The notes under the pieces are model-generated. The model was given only the letters and a program-made list of their open reading frames with translations. It did not search any database and was not told the DNA's origin. The position numbers and the translations under genes were made by a program. Shown in pieces: positions 9,879-17,850 of a stretch of DNA of 64,000 bases; the stretch's first letter is position 1; each line of letters starts with the position of its first letter. The stretch is from Nocardioides piscis (GTDB lineage: Bacteria; Actinomycetota; Actinomycetes; Propionibacteriales; Nocardioidaceae): the NCBI RefSeq assembly GCF_011300215.1, contig NZ_CP049866.1, positions 2,108,001 through 2,172,000 of the forward strand, read 5' to 3'.

Positions 9879-11423
9879 ATGCGTCGTACCACCCGTGTCC
9901 CAGCCCTCGCCGCTGCGGCGACCAGCGCGGCCCTGGCAGCCGCCCTGACCGTCGTGCCAGCCGCCCAGGCGGCGACGGACGTCACTGACGCCTGCGTGAC
10001 GAGCGTCCCCGATCCGGGGAAGAGCGCACCGGTCGACATCTGCTTCACGGTGTTCCGACCGGAAGGCGCCAGCTCGACCGCTCCGGTCCCGATGGTGATG
10101 AGCAGCCACGGTTGGGGCGGCAGCCGGACGACCGACCCGGCGTCGTTCGACTACCTCCTCGAGGCAGGCTTCGGCGTGCTGTCCTTCGACCAGCGCGGGT
10201 TTGGCGAGAGCGGTGGCCAGGCCCACATCGAGAACCCCGACGTCGAGGGCAAGGACGTCCAGCTGGTCGTGGACCACATCGCCTCCCTCGATTGGGTGGA
10301 GAAGACTGCTCCGAACGACCCTGTGCTCGGGGCGATCGGTGGCTCCTACGGCGGTGGCTACCAGTTCGTCGGGGCCTTCACCGAGCTGCGGGACTCCGGC
10401 ACGACGCGGTTCGACGCGCTCGTCCCCGAGATCACCTGGAACAGCCTGACCGAGAGCCTCTTCCCCCAGGGCGTGCCCCGCACCGAGTGGGCCACGGCGT
10501 TGACCGCCGCCGCCGTGCCGAGCGACGCGCTGCCGCCGGCGATCCACACCGGGTTCGCGGAGGCCGCGGCCACCGGCGACGTGCCGCAGTCGCTCCATGA
10601 CTTCCTCGACAAGAACGGGCCCGCGTGGCACGTCGCCCAGGGCCGGAAGCTGGACATCCCCGTGCTCTTCGGTCAGGGCGCGACCGACAACCTGTTCCCG
10701 CTGGCGGAAGGGCTCAGGAACTTCGCCACCGCCCTGACCGAGAAGGCGCGGGCGCGCAGCATCTTCGTCGGCTACAACGGTGGTCACACGCTGCCGGCGG
10801 TGTTCCCGGCGGGCACCAACGGGACGGGTGCGCCATCGGCCAGCTCGTCCGAGGACGCCTGCTCGCCCGCCTTGGGCAGCCCCTCGTTCGCCGACCTCGG
10901 CCTGCGCTTCCTGCAGCAGAACCTCCAGGGCGAGAAGAGCGGCCTCACCGGGTTCGGCAGGCACCACCTCACCACGGCGGCCGGGCGTTGCGTGAGCGTC
11001 AAGTCGGTCGCTCCCAGCGTGGTCCAGCCGATCAGCGACGTGATCACCACGGTCGGGGCCGGGGCGCCGCAGGCCTACCCCATCGCCCAGGGCCCGTTGA
11101 CCGTCGCGGGCAGCCCCACGTTGGACGCCACGATGTCGACGGTGGGCGTCGACAACCGCGCCTTCGTCGCGTTGGCGGTCGGGACCAGCGCAGCGGACGC
11201 CCGGATCGTGCAGAACAACATGCTCCCGATCCGCCAGGTCGGCACTGTCCTCGGCAAGCGGCGAACGGGCATGGAGCTGCCGTCGGTCGCCGTCGACGTC
11301 CCTGCCGGGCAGACGCTGTTCCTCACCGTCTCGCCCATCTCCGACATGTCGGCCGGGTTCGGCAGCCGCGTCGTGGGAGCGATGACGCTGCGCGACGCGC
11401 GGGTGAACCTCCCGCTGCGCTAG
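9879..11423 (+). CDS. Secreted alpha/beta hydrolase (CocE/NonD, X-Pro dipeptidyl-peptidase-like)
   Basis: ATG 9879 (514 residues) opens a Tat/Sec-like signal (MRRTTRVPALAAAATSAAL … AAQA). The hydrolase core has the oxyanion/HGWGG region, FDQRGFGESGG, a nucleophile elbow GGSYGGGYQ and a likely acid-plus-His pair in GQGATDNLF and NGGHTL. The C-terminal 130 residues form a beta-sandwich like that of CocE-type enzymes. The family cleaves esters or Xaa-Pro peptides. Substrate is unknown; secretion beside a subtilase suggests peptide scavenging. Its TAG shares the sequence CTAG with the convergent radical SAM gene. Confidence 0.82.
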   Translation: MRRTTRVPALAAAATSAALAAALTVVPAAQAATDVTDACVTSVPDPGKSAPVDICFTVFRPEGASSTAPVPMVMSSHGWGGSRTTDPASFDYLLEAGFGVLSFDQRGFGESGGQAHIENPDVEGKDVQLVVDHIASLDWVEKTAPNDPVLGAIGGSYGGGYQFVGAFTELRDSGTTRFDALVPEITWNSLTESLFPQGVPRTEWATALTAAAVPSDALPPAIHTGFAEAAATGDVPQSLHDFLDKNGPAWHVAQGRKLDIPVLFGQGATDNLFPLAEGLRNFATALTEKARARSIFVGYNGGHTLPAVFPAGTNGTGAPSASSSEDACSPALGSPSFADLGLRFLQQNLQGEKSGLTGFGRHHLTTAAGRCVSVKSVAPSVVQPISDVITTVGAGAPQAYPIAQGPLTVAGSPTLDATMSTVGVDNRAFVALAVGTSAADARIVQNNMLPIRQVGTVLGKRRTGMELPSVAVDVPAGQTLFLTVSPISDMSAGFGSRVVGAMTLRDARVNLPLR

Positions 11424-12571
11424 CCCGAGACCGCTGTGCTCGCGTCGCGCGCGTGCACGCACGTCGGGTCGTCACCGAGCACGTCCCCGGTGACGGCGAA
11501 GGCGTGGGACCGCGACCCGCCGCAGACCTGCGCGAACTCGCAGGTCCCGCAGCGACCGGTGAACCCGGCCGGGTCGCGGAGCGCCCGCAGCAGGGGGCTG
11601 GCCCGGTAGATCTCTCGGAAGCCCTGCTCGACGACGTTGCCGCAGCGCTGGGGCAGGAAGCCCGAGGGGTAGACGTCACCGAGATGGTCGATGAACGCAA
11701 ACCCGCGGCCGCTGTTGACGTCGATGGGCGGTCGGGGCGCCCGGCGCCGCTGACGACCCTGTGCCAGGTCGACCGTGGCCGCGGTCAGCATCTGGTGCAG
11801 CGTGCCCAGCTCGGCGACGTCTCCGCGAGCCCGCTGGATCGCCACCCGGCGGTAGTGCGGAGCCTCGGTCGCCTTGACGGCGACCAGGTCGGAGACGTCG
11901 TGCATCCAGTGCAGGACGTCCTCCACCTCGGGCGCCGACAGGGCCTGCAGCGCCGCCCCGCGACCTGTCGGCACGAGGAAGAAGATGCTCCACAGCGACG
12001 CGCCCAGGTCTAGGACCGTGCGCAACACCTCGGGAAGCCCGTGGACGTTGGACCTCGTGACGGTGGTGTTGACCTGCAGCCTGAAGCCGGCGTCCTTGAC
12101 CCAGCGCGCCGCGCGGAGCGTGTCGTCGAAGACGCCCGGCACGCCGCGGAAGTCGTCGTGGGTGCCGGCGGTGGCTCCGTCGAGCGAGAGCGACACGGCG
12201 GTCGCGCCCGCCTCCCGCAGCTCGGTCAGGACTGCCGGGGTCAGCCGCGGAGTCACCGAGGGCGACAGCGCGACGTGCAGCCCCAGCGACGTGCCGTAGC
12301 GCACCAGCTCGGGCAGGTCGGGTCGCTCGAAGGGGTCGCCGCCGGTGAGCACGACGATCGGGTACGGCGCGCCGAAGCCGGCGATGTCGTCGAGCAGTGA
12401 CCTCCCCTGCGCCGTGGTCAGCTGGCGGGGGTGGGCGCGGGTCTGGGCGTCGGCGCGGCAGTGCTGGCACACCAGCGCGCAGGCACGGGTGACCTCCCAG
12501 ATGGTGATGAACGGACGATCGCCGGCGTCGTGGCGCAGCTGGCGCACCACCGGTCGGTCGGGTCTGGTCAC
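11420..12571 (-). CDS. Radical SAM/SPASM protein of the heme-associated (NirJ/AhbD-like) type
   Basis: 383 residues. The SAM-binding [4Fe-4S] motif is CALVCQHC (CxxxCxxC) near residue 33, followed by VVLTGGDPF (GGDP SAM site). The C-terminal SPASM-like cluster has C-x2-C (CGTCEF), then C (QVCGGS), then a distal C (PTCVH). These features match the actinobacterial radical SAM family related to NirJ/AhbD, enzymes that act on tetrapyrrole side chains. The gene overlaps the upstream flavoenzyme by ATGA, which supports a shared porphyrin substrate. The exact reaction is not known. Its stop overlaps the stop of the convergent hydrolase. Confidence 0.85.
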   Translation of the reverse strand: MTRPDRPVVRQLRHDAGDRPFITIWEVTRACALVCQHCRADAQTRAHPRQLTTAQGRSLLDDIAGFGAPYPIVVLTGGDPFERPDLPELVRYGTSLGLHVALSPSVTPRLTPAVLTELREAGATAVSLSLDGATAGTHDDFRGVPGVFDDTLRAARWVKDAGFRLQVNTTVTRSNVHGLPEVLRTVLDLGASLWSIFFLVPTGRGAALQALSAPEVEDVLHWMHDVSDLVAVKATEAPHYRRVAIQRARGDVAELGTLHQMLTAATVDLAQGRQRRRAPRPPIDVNSGRGFAFIDHLGDVYPSGFLPQRCGNVVEQGFREIYRASPLLRALRDPAGFTGRCGTCEFAQVCGGSRSHAFAVTGDVLGDDPTCVHARDASTAVSG

Positions 12572-13941
12572 GTGACCTCCTGGGGCTCGGTTCGGAGCAG
12601 GGACGCAGCGGCGGCGGATCCGGACCTGAGGGCGGAGGCGAGCCCGACGCCGTCGACGGCTGCTCCGGCGAGCAGCACCCGGTCGGGCAGTGCCGCGCGG
12701 GCTGCGCAGACGCGGTCGAGGTGGCCCACGGTGAGCTGAGGCAGCGCGGCCGGCCAGCGCCGTACGACGACGCGGGTGGGCTCTGCCGCAAGTCCGGTCA
12801 CCTCGTGGAGGTCGCGCAGGAGGTGGGAGACGAGCTCGTCGTCGGACAGGGTTGCGAGCCTGTCGTCACCCGCGCGGCCGGCGGAGAGGCGCACCCAGTA
12901 GCCCTCGTGCCCGGCCAGGTGCGGCCACTTGTCGGACAGGTGGGTCGCGGCCTTGAGCAACCGCCCCTGCCGCGACGGCATCAACACTCCCGTCCCCTGC
13001 AGATGGGCCCGAGCCGCGGCAGGGTCGACACTGATCAGCACCGTTGCCACGCTGGCCACCTCGCCGGAGCCGAGGACACCTGCCGCAGCAGGCGACAGGT
13101 CGGTGAGGAGCTTGGAGGCGGGGTGAGCCGGAAGGGCGAGCACCACGGCGTCGACGGTGGTCGAGGTGACGCCGGTGCTGACCTCGAAACGGTCGCCCCG
13201 GGCAGTGACGGCGGTGACCGGCGACCCGGTGCGGATGTCGAGCTCTCCGGCCAGGGCTGCGACCAGCTCGCCCAGACCGCCCGGCCAGCTCACGAAACCC
13301 AGGGCGGGATGCCTCGGTGGCCTGCGCAGCACCAGCGAACGCCGGCCCGTGGCGGCCGGCACCAGCGCAGGCGCGCAGGCCCTGAGGCTCAACCGGCCGA
13401 CGTCGCCGGCGTGCAGGCTGCCGAGCAGCGGGTCGACGAACGTCGCGGTCACCTGCCGCCCGAAGCGACGCGTGACGAAGTCGCCCACCGACACGTCGCG
13501 ACCGGCGGGCAACGGCCTGGACGCCCGGGCGACGACGGGCTCGAGGCCGGCCCGCGCCAGGGCCGCCCAGCCCAGCGTCCCGCTGCGGAGCACGGGTCCC
13601 AGACGACTCGGTCCTGCGGGCCCGACCCCGGCGGGCAGCGGTCGGAGACCGCGGGTCGTGAGCAGCCGGCCGTCCAGCGGCCGGGCGGCGACCATCGAAT
13701 TGGCGAGGCCGAGATCCTCGAGGAGGTCGATCACGCCCGGCGCCGCGAGGTGCAGGGCCTCCGCGCCGACGTCGACGTGGACCCCGGACGCGATCTCGAG
13801 CGTGTGCACCTGACCACCGGGGTGGTCGCCGGCCTCGAAGACGGTGACCGACAGCCCGGCGCGCTGGAGCAGTCGGGCAGCTGCGAGGCCGGACACGCCG
13901 GCGCCCACCACCGCCACCGACGCCCTACGATCTGACTCCAC
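12568..13941 (-). CDS. hemY: Protoporphyrinogen/coproporphyrinogen III oxidase-like flavoenzyme
   Basis: 457 residues with an N-terminal FAD dinucleotide fold (VAVVGAGVSGLAAARLL, then E in VFEAGDHPGG). The family-typical GFVSWPGGLGELVAAL and the C-terminal FAD segment (RVLLAGAAVDGVGLASAL) match HemY/HemG oxidases, which desaturate porphyrinogens in heme synthesis. Start GTG 13941 lies 6 bases after a TAGGGT −10 element on the minus strand, so the transcript is probably leaderless. Two GGGACC-type dyads sit upstream. It forms an operon with the radical SAM gene. A related desaturase role (for example phytoene-like) is less likely given that partner. Confidence 0.82.
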   Translation of the reverse strand: MESDRRASVAVVGAGVSGLAAARLLQRAGLSVTVFEAGDHPGGQVHTLEIASGVHVDVGAEALHLAAPGVIDLLEDLGLANSMVAARPLDGRLLTTRGLRPLPAGVGPAGPSRLGPVLRSGTLGWAALARAGLEPVVARASRPLPAGRDVSVGDFVTRRFGRQVTATFVDPLLGSLHAGDVGRLSLRACAPALVPAATGRRSLVLRRPPRHPALGFVSWPGGLGELVAALAGELDIRTGSPVTAVTARGDRFEVSTGVTSTTVDAVVLALPAHPASKLLTDLSPAAAGVLGSGEVASVATVLISVDPAAARAHLQGTGVLMPSRQGRLLKAATHLSDKWPHLAGHEGYWVRLSAGRAGDDRLATLSDDELVSHLLRDLHEVTGLAAEPTRVVVRRWPAALPQLTVGHLDRVCAARAALPDRVLLAGAAVDGVGLASALRSGSAAAASLLRTEPQEVT

Positions 13942-13983
13942 GGACCGACCCTAGGACCGCTTCGCCGCCTTCTCGTCCCTGCC

Positions 13984-14019
13984 GGGACCAAGGTCCTCAA
14001 TCGTCGGGCCAGAGGTCCC
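13984..14019 (-). promoter_or_regulatory. Tandem DosR/DevR-like boxes upstream of the hemY-like operon
   Basis: GGGACCAAGGTCCT (13984-13997) is a near-perfect dyad. GGGCCAGAGGTCCC (14006-14019) is a weaker copy. Their centres are 22 bp apart, two helical turns, so they lie on one face. Relative to a probable leaderless start at 13941 they sit at about −50 and −72. The mycobacterial DosR consensus is GGGACTWWAGTCCC. The match is an inference; no dosR gene is in the window. Confidence 0.5.
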
Positions 14020-14081
14020 GACCCGCTACGCATCGTGGGACGGCGCCCATCCGCGCAGTGGCGGTCGCTAGGTTCGTCCTC

Positions 14082-14180
14082 ATGATTCGCACGCGTTGCC
14101 GCGGCCTGGTCGGGACGATGATTCCCAGCCTGAGTGAGTGTCGTCCGACACTGCTCGCCGCCGTGTGTCGAATGCGCTGA
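14082..14180 (+). other. Possible leaderless upstream ORF (32 codons, three Cys) before the sulfite reductase gene
   Basis: ATG 14082 lies 7 bases after TAGGTT, a plausible −10, so translation could begin at the RNA 5' end. The 32-residue product has Cys at 6, 20 and 29. Leaderless Cys-containing upstream ORFs that attenuate sulfur-assimilation operons are known in mycobacteria, usually with consecutive Cys codons, which this one lacks. Together with the hairpin at 14220 the layout fits attenuation, but it is speculative. Confidence 0.25.
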
Positions 14181-14219
14181 TCGCGACGCACCTGCTCGTC
14201 TGACGGCGCCGTCGCGCCT

Positions 14220-14244
14220 CGACCCGGGGTCTCGCCCGGGGTCG
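14220..14244 (+). promoter_or_regulatory. Hairpin in the leader of the sulfite reductase gene
   Basis: CGACCCGGG (14220-14228) pairs with CCCGGGGTCG (14235-14244) with one bulged G and a 6-base loop. It lies 55 bp before the start codon. It could be an attenuator or simply a stable G+C hairpin. Confidence 0.35.
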
Positions 14245-14299
14245 CTGCTGCGCGCGCCCCAACCCCCACGACTTCTCATCTCTCCTGGCTGGAGGACCC

Positions 14300-16264
14300 A
14301 TGTCCGACCCCACGACCACCCGTGTCCGTCGCTCCCGCGCGGACCGCCCCGCACCCGACTGGGAACAGGTGTATCGACGCAACTTCCTCGAACGGCTCAA
14401 GCGCGACCGCCCTCCGGTGGCGTCACGCGCGGAGCTCCCCGACCTCATCGGCCGCGGCTACGAGGCGGTCGCGGAGGAGGACATGGTGCGACTGCACTGG
14501 TGGGGGATCGCGCACGACAAGCCCAAGGTCGGGACCTTCATGGTCCGCATCAAGATCCCGGGCGGGCTGCTCACACCCGCGCAGGCACGCGGGCTGGGCC
14601 GGATCGCTCGCGCCCACGGCCGTGACGGCGTCGAGCTGACCACCCGCCAGGGCGCACAGCTGCACTGGGTCCCGATGGACGACCTCCCGGTCGTCGTCGC
14701 CGAGGTGGAGTCTCTCGGCCTGACGACCTCGGGCGCCGAGGGCGACACCGTCCGCAACGTGACCGGCTGCCCGGTCGCCGGCCTGAGCGGGCACGACCTC
14801 TTCGACGTGACCCCGGTGCTGCGCGAGGTCGCAGCCTTCTTCGACGGCAACCCCGACTACGCCAACCTGCCGCGCAAGCACAAGTACACGATCTCGGCCT
14901 GCCCGGCGCAGTGCAACGCACCCGAGATCGCAGACGTCGCCCTCGTCGGAGTCATCCGTGAGGGGCGTCGGGGGTTCGCGCTGCGGGTCGGAGGCGGGAT
15001 GGCGAACACCCCGCGCATCTCTCGCGACCTCGGGGTCTTCGTGCCAGTCGAGGAGACCGTCGAGGTGCTGCGCGCGGTGACGGACGCCTGGCAGCGAGAC
15101 CTGCGCTACCGGATGTCACGGGCACGGGCGCGGATCAAGTTCATGATGGACGACCTCGGCCCCGAGGCGTTCCGCGTCCGGGTCGAGGAGCAGCTCGGGC
15201 GTCGTCTCGAGGACGGGTCGGCACCGCTGCCGCTGGGGGAGGCGGACCACCTCGGGATCCACCCGCAGAAGCGCGGGGGTCTCCTCCATGTCGGCATCCC
15301 GGTGCCCTCGGGTCGGGTGTCCGGCGCTGCCCTGGAGCGGATCGCCGACCTGGTCGAGGGCTTCGGGGGTGACGTCAGGCTGACCCGGCAGCAGAACATC
15401 GTGCTGGGCCACGTCCCCGCGCGTCTCGTCGACGAGCTGAGGGCGGGGCTCGCCGAGGTCGGTCTACCGGTCGAGCGAGGTCGCGCGGTCGGCCGGTCGA
15501 TCGCGTGCACGAGCAACAGGTTCTGCAACTACTCGGTCGCCGAGACCAAGGACAAGCTCGACGAGATCCTCACCCTCCTGGGCAATCGACACGGCACCGA
15601 CGAGATCGGCGAGCTGGCCATCCACCTCGACGGCTGCCCGCATGCGTGCGCGCAGCACTGGGTCGGCGAGATCGGGCTCCAGGGCACGACGACGCACGTC
15701 GGTGACGACCGGGTCGAGGCCTACGACCTCAGCGTCGGCGGCGGCCTCGGTCGGCGTACGGCGATCGGCCGGCGGCTCCTGCGGCGGATCCCGACCGGCG
15801 AGGTGACCGACGTGCTCGACCGGCTGGTGTCCGCCTGGCTCGCCGAGCAGCAGTCCGGTGGGGCGGACGCGTCGGGCCCGGCGACGTTCGGCGACTTCTG
15901 CGACGGGCACTCCGACGAGGAGCTGTTGTCGATCGCGACCGGCGAGGTCGCGCCGCACGGCCACGCCCCCGAGCCGACCCCGCCCGGGGTGGGAGGTGTG
16001 GTCGTCCACGTGCCCGGGCCGTTGCAGCGCTTCGTCGACGGGGCGGACGAGCTGACCGTCGCCGGCGCCACCGTCGGCGCGGTCCTGGCCGAGATCGCAC
16101 GTCGGCACCCGGAGTTCGGCAGCACGGTCACGCCGGACGGGCGGGTGGCCGGTGCCTTCCTGGTCACCCACGGGGACGACGACATCCGCAACCTCGATGG
16201 CCTCGACACCGCGGTCTCCTCCGGCGACGTCCTCTCGGTCGTGATGGCGATGGCCGGCGGATGA
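14300..16264 (+). CDS. Ferredoxin-type assimilatory sulfite (or nitrite) reductase fused to a C-terminal MoaD/ThiS-like sulfur carrier
   Basis: 654 residues. ATG 14300 follows CTGGAGGACCC. Residues about 60-530 carry the two ferredoxin-like half-domains and siroheme domains. The [4Fe-4S]-siroheme ligands are CTSNRFC (C403, C409) and CPHAC (C446, C450). After a Pro-rich linker (PEPTPPGVGG, about residue 563) there is a 90-residue beta-grasp domain (VVVHVPGPLQRFVDG … GDVLSVVMAM) ending in Gly-Gly. A free diglycine end is the signature of sulfur carriers such as CysO, ThiS and MoaD. Reduction to sulfide and carriage of that sulfur may thus be physically joined. The cysH-like gene 49 bp downstream favours sulfite over nitrite. 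Confidence 0.85.
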   Translation: MSDPTTTRVRRSRADRPAPDWEQVYRRNFLERLKRDRPPVASRAELPDLIGRGYEAVAEEDMVRLHWWGIAHDKPKVGTFMVRIKIPGGLLTPAQARGLGRIARAHGRDGVELTTRQGAQLHWVPMDDLPVVVAEVESLGLTTSGAEGDTVRNVTGCPVAGLSGHDLFDVTPVLREVAAFFDGNPDYANLPRKHKYTISACPAQCNAPEIADVALVGVIREGRRGFALRVGGGMANTPRISRDLGVFVPVEETVEVLRAVTDAWQRDLRYRMSRARARIKFMMDDLGPEAFRVRVEEQLGRRLEDGSAPLPLGEADHLGIHPQKRGGLLHVGIPVPSGRVSGAALERIADLVEGFGGDVRLTRQQNIVLGHVPARLVDELRAGLAEVGLPVERGRAVGRSIACTSNRFCNYSVAETKDKLDEILTLLGNRHGTDEIGELAIHLDGCPHACAQHWVGEIGLQGTTTHVGDDRVEAYDLSVGGGLGRRTAIGRRLLRRIPTGEVTDVLDRLVSAWLAEQQSGGADASGPATFGDFCDGHSDEELLSIATGEVAPHGHAPEPTPPGVGGVVVHVPGPLQRFVDGADELTVAGATVGAVLAEIARRHPEFGSTVTPDGRVAGAFLVTHGDDDIRNLDGLDTAVSSGDVLSVVMAMAGG

Positions 16265-16313
16265 GCAGCGCGGAGCGACCCCGGACCCACGACCAGAGCA
16301 GAGGAACCGACGA

Positions 16314-17108
16314 ATGACCATCACCGACAGCGTCGTCTTCGACGACCTCGAGATCGGCGAGATCGCCGTCGACCTCGACGACCAGGAGCCCGAGGACGTG
16401 GTCGAGTGGGCCCTCGACGAGCTCGGCGACCGGATCGCGGTCGTCACTGCGCTGCAGGCCGACGGCATGGTCGTGCTCGACATGGCCGCCCGGATCCGCC
16501 CCGACGTGCGGGTCGTCACCGTCGACACCGGCCGGCTGCCGCAGCAGACGCTGGAGTTCATCGAGACGGCACGCAAGCACTATCCCCGGACCAGGTGGGA
16601 CGTGCTCGCCCCGGACTCGGCCGAGGTCGAGGCGATGGTGCGTGAGCGGGGCGACGACCTGTTCCGCACCAGCGTCGCCGACCGGATGCGGTGCTGCCAG
16701 GTCCGCAAGGTGCGTCCGCTGACCGAGGCGCTGCGCGGCCTGGACGGCTGGTTCACCGGGTTGCGACGCGACCAGTGGGCGTCACGGGCGGCGATCAAGA
16801 AGGTCGAGCTCGACCACGACCACGGCGGCATCGTGAAGGTCAACGCGCTGGCCGACTGGGAGTCGCAGGACGTGTGGGACTACATCGAGGAGCACCACGT
16901 CCCGGTCCACCCGCTCTACTCCCACGGCTACACCAGCTTCGGCTGCGCCCCGTGCACCCGACCGATCCAGCCCGGCGAGGACGACCGCGCCGGCCGGTGG
17001 TGGTGGGAGAAGGGCGCACCCAAGGAGTGCGGCATCCACTGCCCGATCGAGACCGGCGCCTTCGAGCACGAGGCGGAGGAGATCATCGCGCGCTCGGCCG
17101 GAGCCTGA
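16314..17108 (+). CDS. cysH: Adenylyl-/phosphoadenylyl-sulfate reductase
   Basis: 264 residues. PAPS-reductase fold with the nucleotide loop VVTALQADGM and VTVDTGRLPQQTLEF. Cysteines are CC (C127-C128), C-x2-C (GCAPCTR, C211 and C214) and a further ECGIHC. The Cys pairs are those that bind a [4Fe-4S] cluster in APS-type reductases, and the ECGIHC Cys is the catalytic one. It should reduce APS or PAPS to sulfite, which the upstream reductase then converts to sulfide. Same operon, Shine-Dalgarno AGAGGAAC before ATG. Confidence 0.9.
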   Translation: MTITDSVVFDDLEIGEIAVDLDDQEPEDVVEWALDELGDRIAVVTALQADGMVVLDMAARIRPDVRVVTVDTGRLPQQTLEFIETARKHYPRTRWDVLAPDSAEVEAMVRERGDDLFRTSVADRMRCCQVRKVRPLTEALRGLDGWFTGLRRDQWASRAAIKKVELDHDHGGIVKVNALADWESQDVWDYIEEHHVPVHPLYSHGYTSFGCAPCTRPIQPGEDDRAGRWWWEKGAPKECGIHCPIETGAFEHEAEEIIARSAGA

Positions 17109-17153
17109 GGAGGTTGCCGGTCGGCGCGGTCAGGGCATCTCGGCGCTCCCGGC

Positions 17154-17167
17154 GGGACCTTGGTCCC
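17154..17167 (+). promoter_or_regulatory. DosR/DevR-like palindrome GGGACCTTGGTCCC
   Basis: Perfect GGGACC-TT-GGTCCC dyad, 43 bp upstream of ATG 17204. It matches the boxes before the hemY-like gene. Its position suits activation of a leaderless or short-leader transcript of the downstream membrane protein gene. Confidence 0.5.
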
Positions 17168-17203
17168 TAGGCAGGTGGAGCGAGCGGGCACACGCTGGTG
17201 ACC

Positions 17204-17797
17204 ATGACTGCTTTCCCTGTGCCGGCTGCCTGGGCGTCGGGGGACCTGTGGTTCCGCCGACGTCCAGGCCTGGCCATGGCGGTCGCGGGAGTCCTCTTCG
17301 TCGGTGTGCTGGCCCTGCGCCTGCTCACCGGCACGCCTGTCGACGCCTACTCGCTGCTCTATGCCCTGCCGGTCGCGCTCGTCGCGACAGCGTCGGGCCT
17401 GCGGGCCGGAACGGTCGCCGGGGTCGTGGCCGTGGGGCTGACCGTCGTGTGGGCAGCGCTGCAGGACGTCTCGCTCACCCCGACCGGGTGGGCCTCGCGG
17501 GTGCTTCCGCTGCTCCTGCTGGGCGTGCTGCTGGGCCACGCGACGGACCGCGAGCGCCGGGCCGAGCTGGAGCGACGCCGGTTGCAGGCTGCAGCGCTCC
17601 TCCATCGCGAGGCGATCGAGATCAATGACTCCCTCGTGCAGGGTATGGCGGCGGCCCGGTGGTCCCTGGATGCCGGCGACGTGGATCGGGGCATGGACAT
17701 CCTCGACCGGACCATCGTGCAGGCGCAGGACCTGGTCTCAGACCTGATCAGGCGTGCGGACATGGGGGAGCGGACCGAGCCGACGGCTCGCGACTAG
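17204..17797 (+). CDS. Membrane protein with a HisKA_3-like helix lacking the phosphoacceptor His
   Basis: About 197 residues; ATG 17204 (GTG 17198 is also possible). There are three or four membrane segments between about residues 22 and 110 (AMAVAGVLFVGVLAL, LYALPVALVATASGL, LLLLGVLLGHA), then a basic coiled region (DRERRAELERRRLQ). The end, AIEINDSLVQGMAAARWSLD, resembles the ELHD-x-V-x-Q helix of NarL-type sensor kinases, but Asn replaces His and there is no ATPase domain. It cannot be a working kinase alone. It may pair with another sensor or act as a receptor. The DosR-like box upstream hints at control by low oxygen or NO. Confidence 0.7.
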   Translation: MTAFPVPAAWASGDLWFRRRPGLAMAVAGVLFVGVLALRLLTGTPVDAYSLLYALPVALVATASGLRAGTVAGVVAVGLTVVWAALQDVSLTPTGWASRVLPLLLLGVLLGHATDRERRAELERRRLQAAALLHREAIEINDSLVQGMAAARWSLDAGDVDRGMDILDRTIVQAQDLVSDLIRRADMGERTEPTARD

Positions 17798-17820
17798 GGG
17801 TCTCGGCGGAGCCGCGTCTG

Positions 17821-17843
17821 GCGGGGCTTTCCAGTGGCCCCGC
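17821..17843. terminator. Bidirectional terminator hairpin
   Basis: GCGGGGC (17821-17827) and GCCCCGC (17837-17843) form a 7-bp stem with a 9-base loop. It lies between two convergent genes. Confidence 0.65.
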
Positions 17844-17850
17844 TCGCGGG

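Noticed and set aside
9576..11462. 628-codon minus-strand ORF
   Set aside because: Antisense to the secreted hydrolase; low-complexity Arg/Gly sequence.
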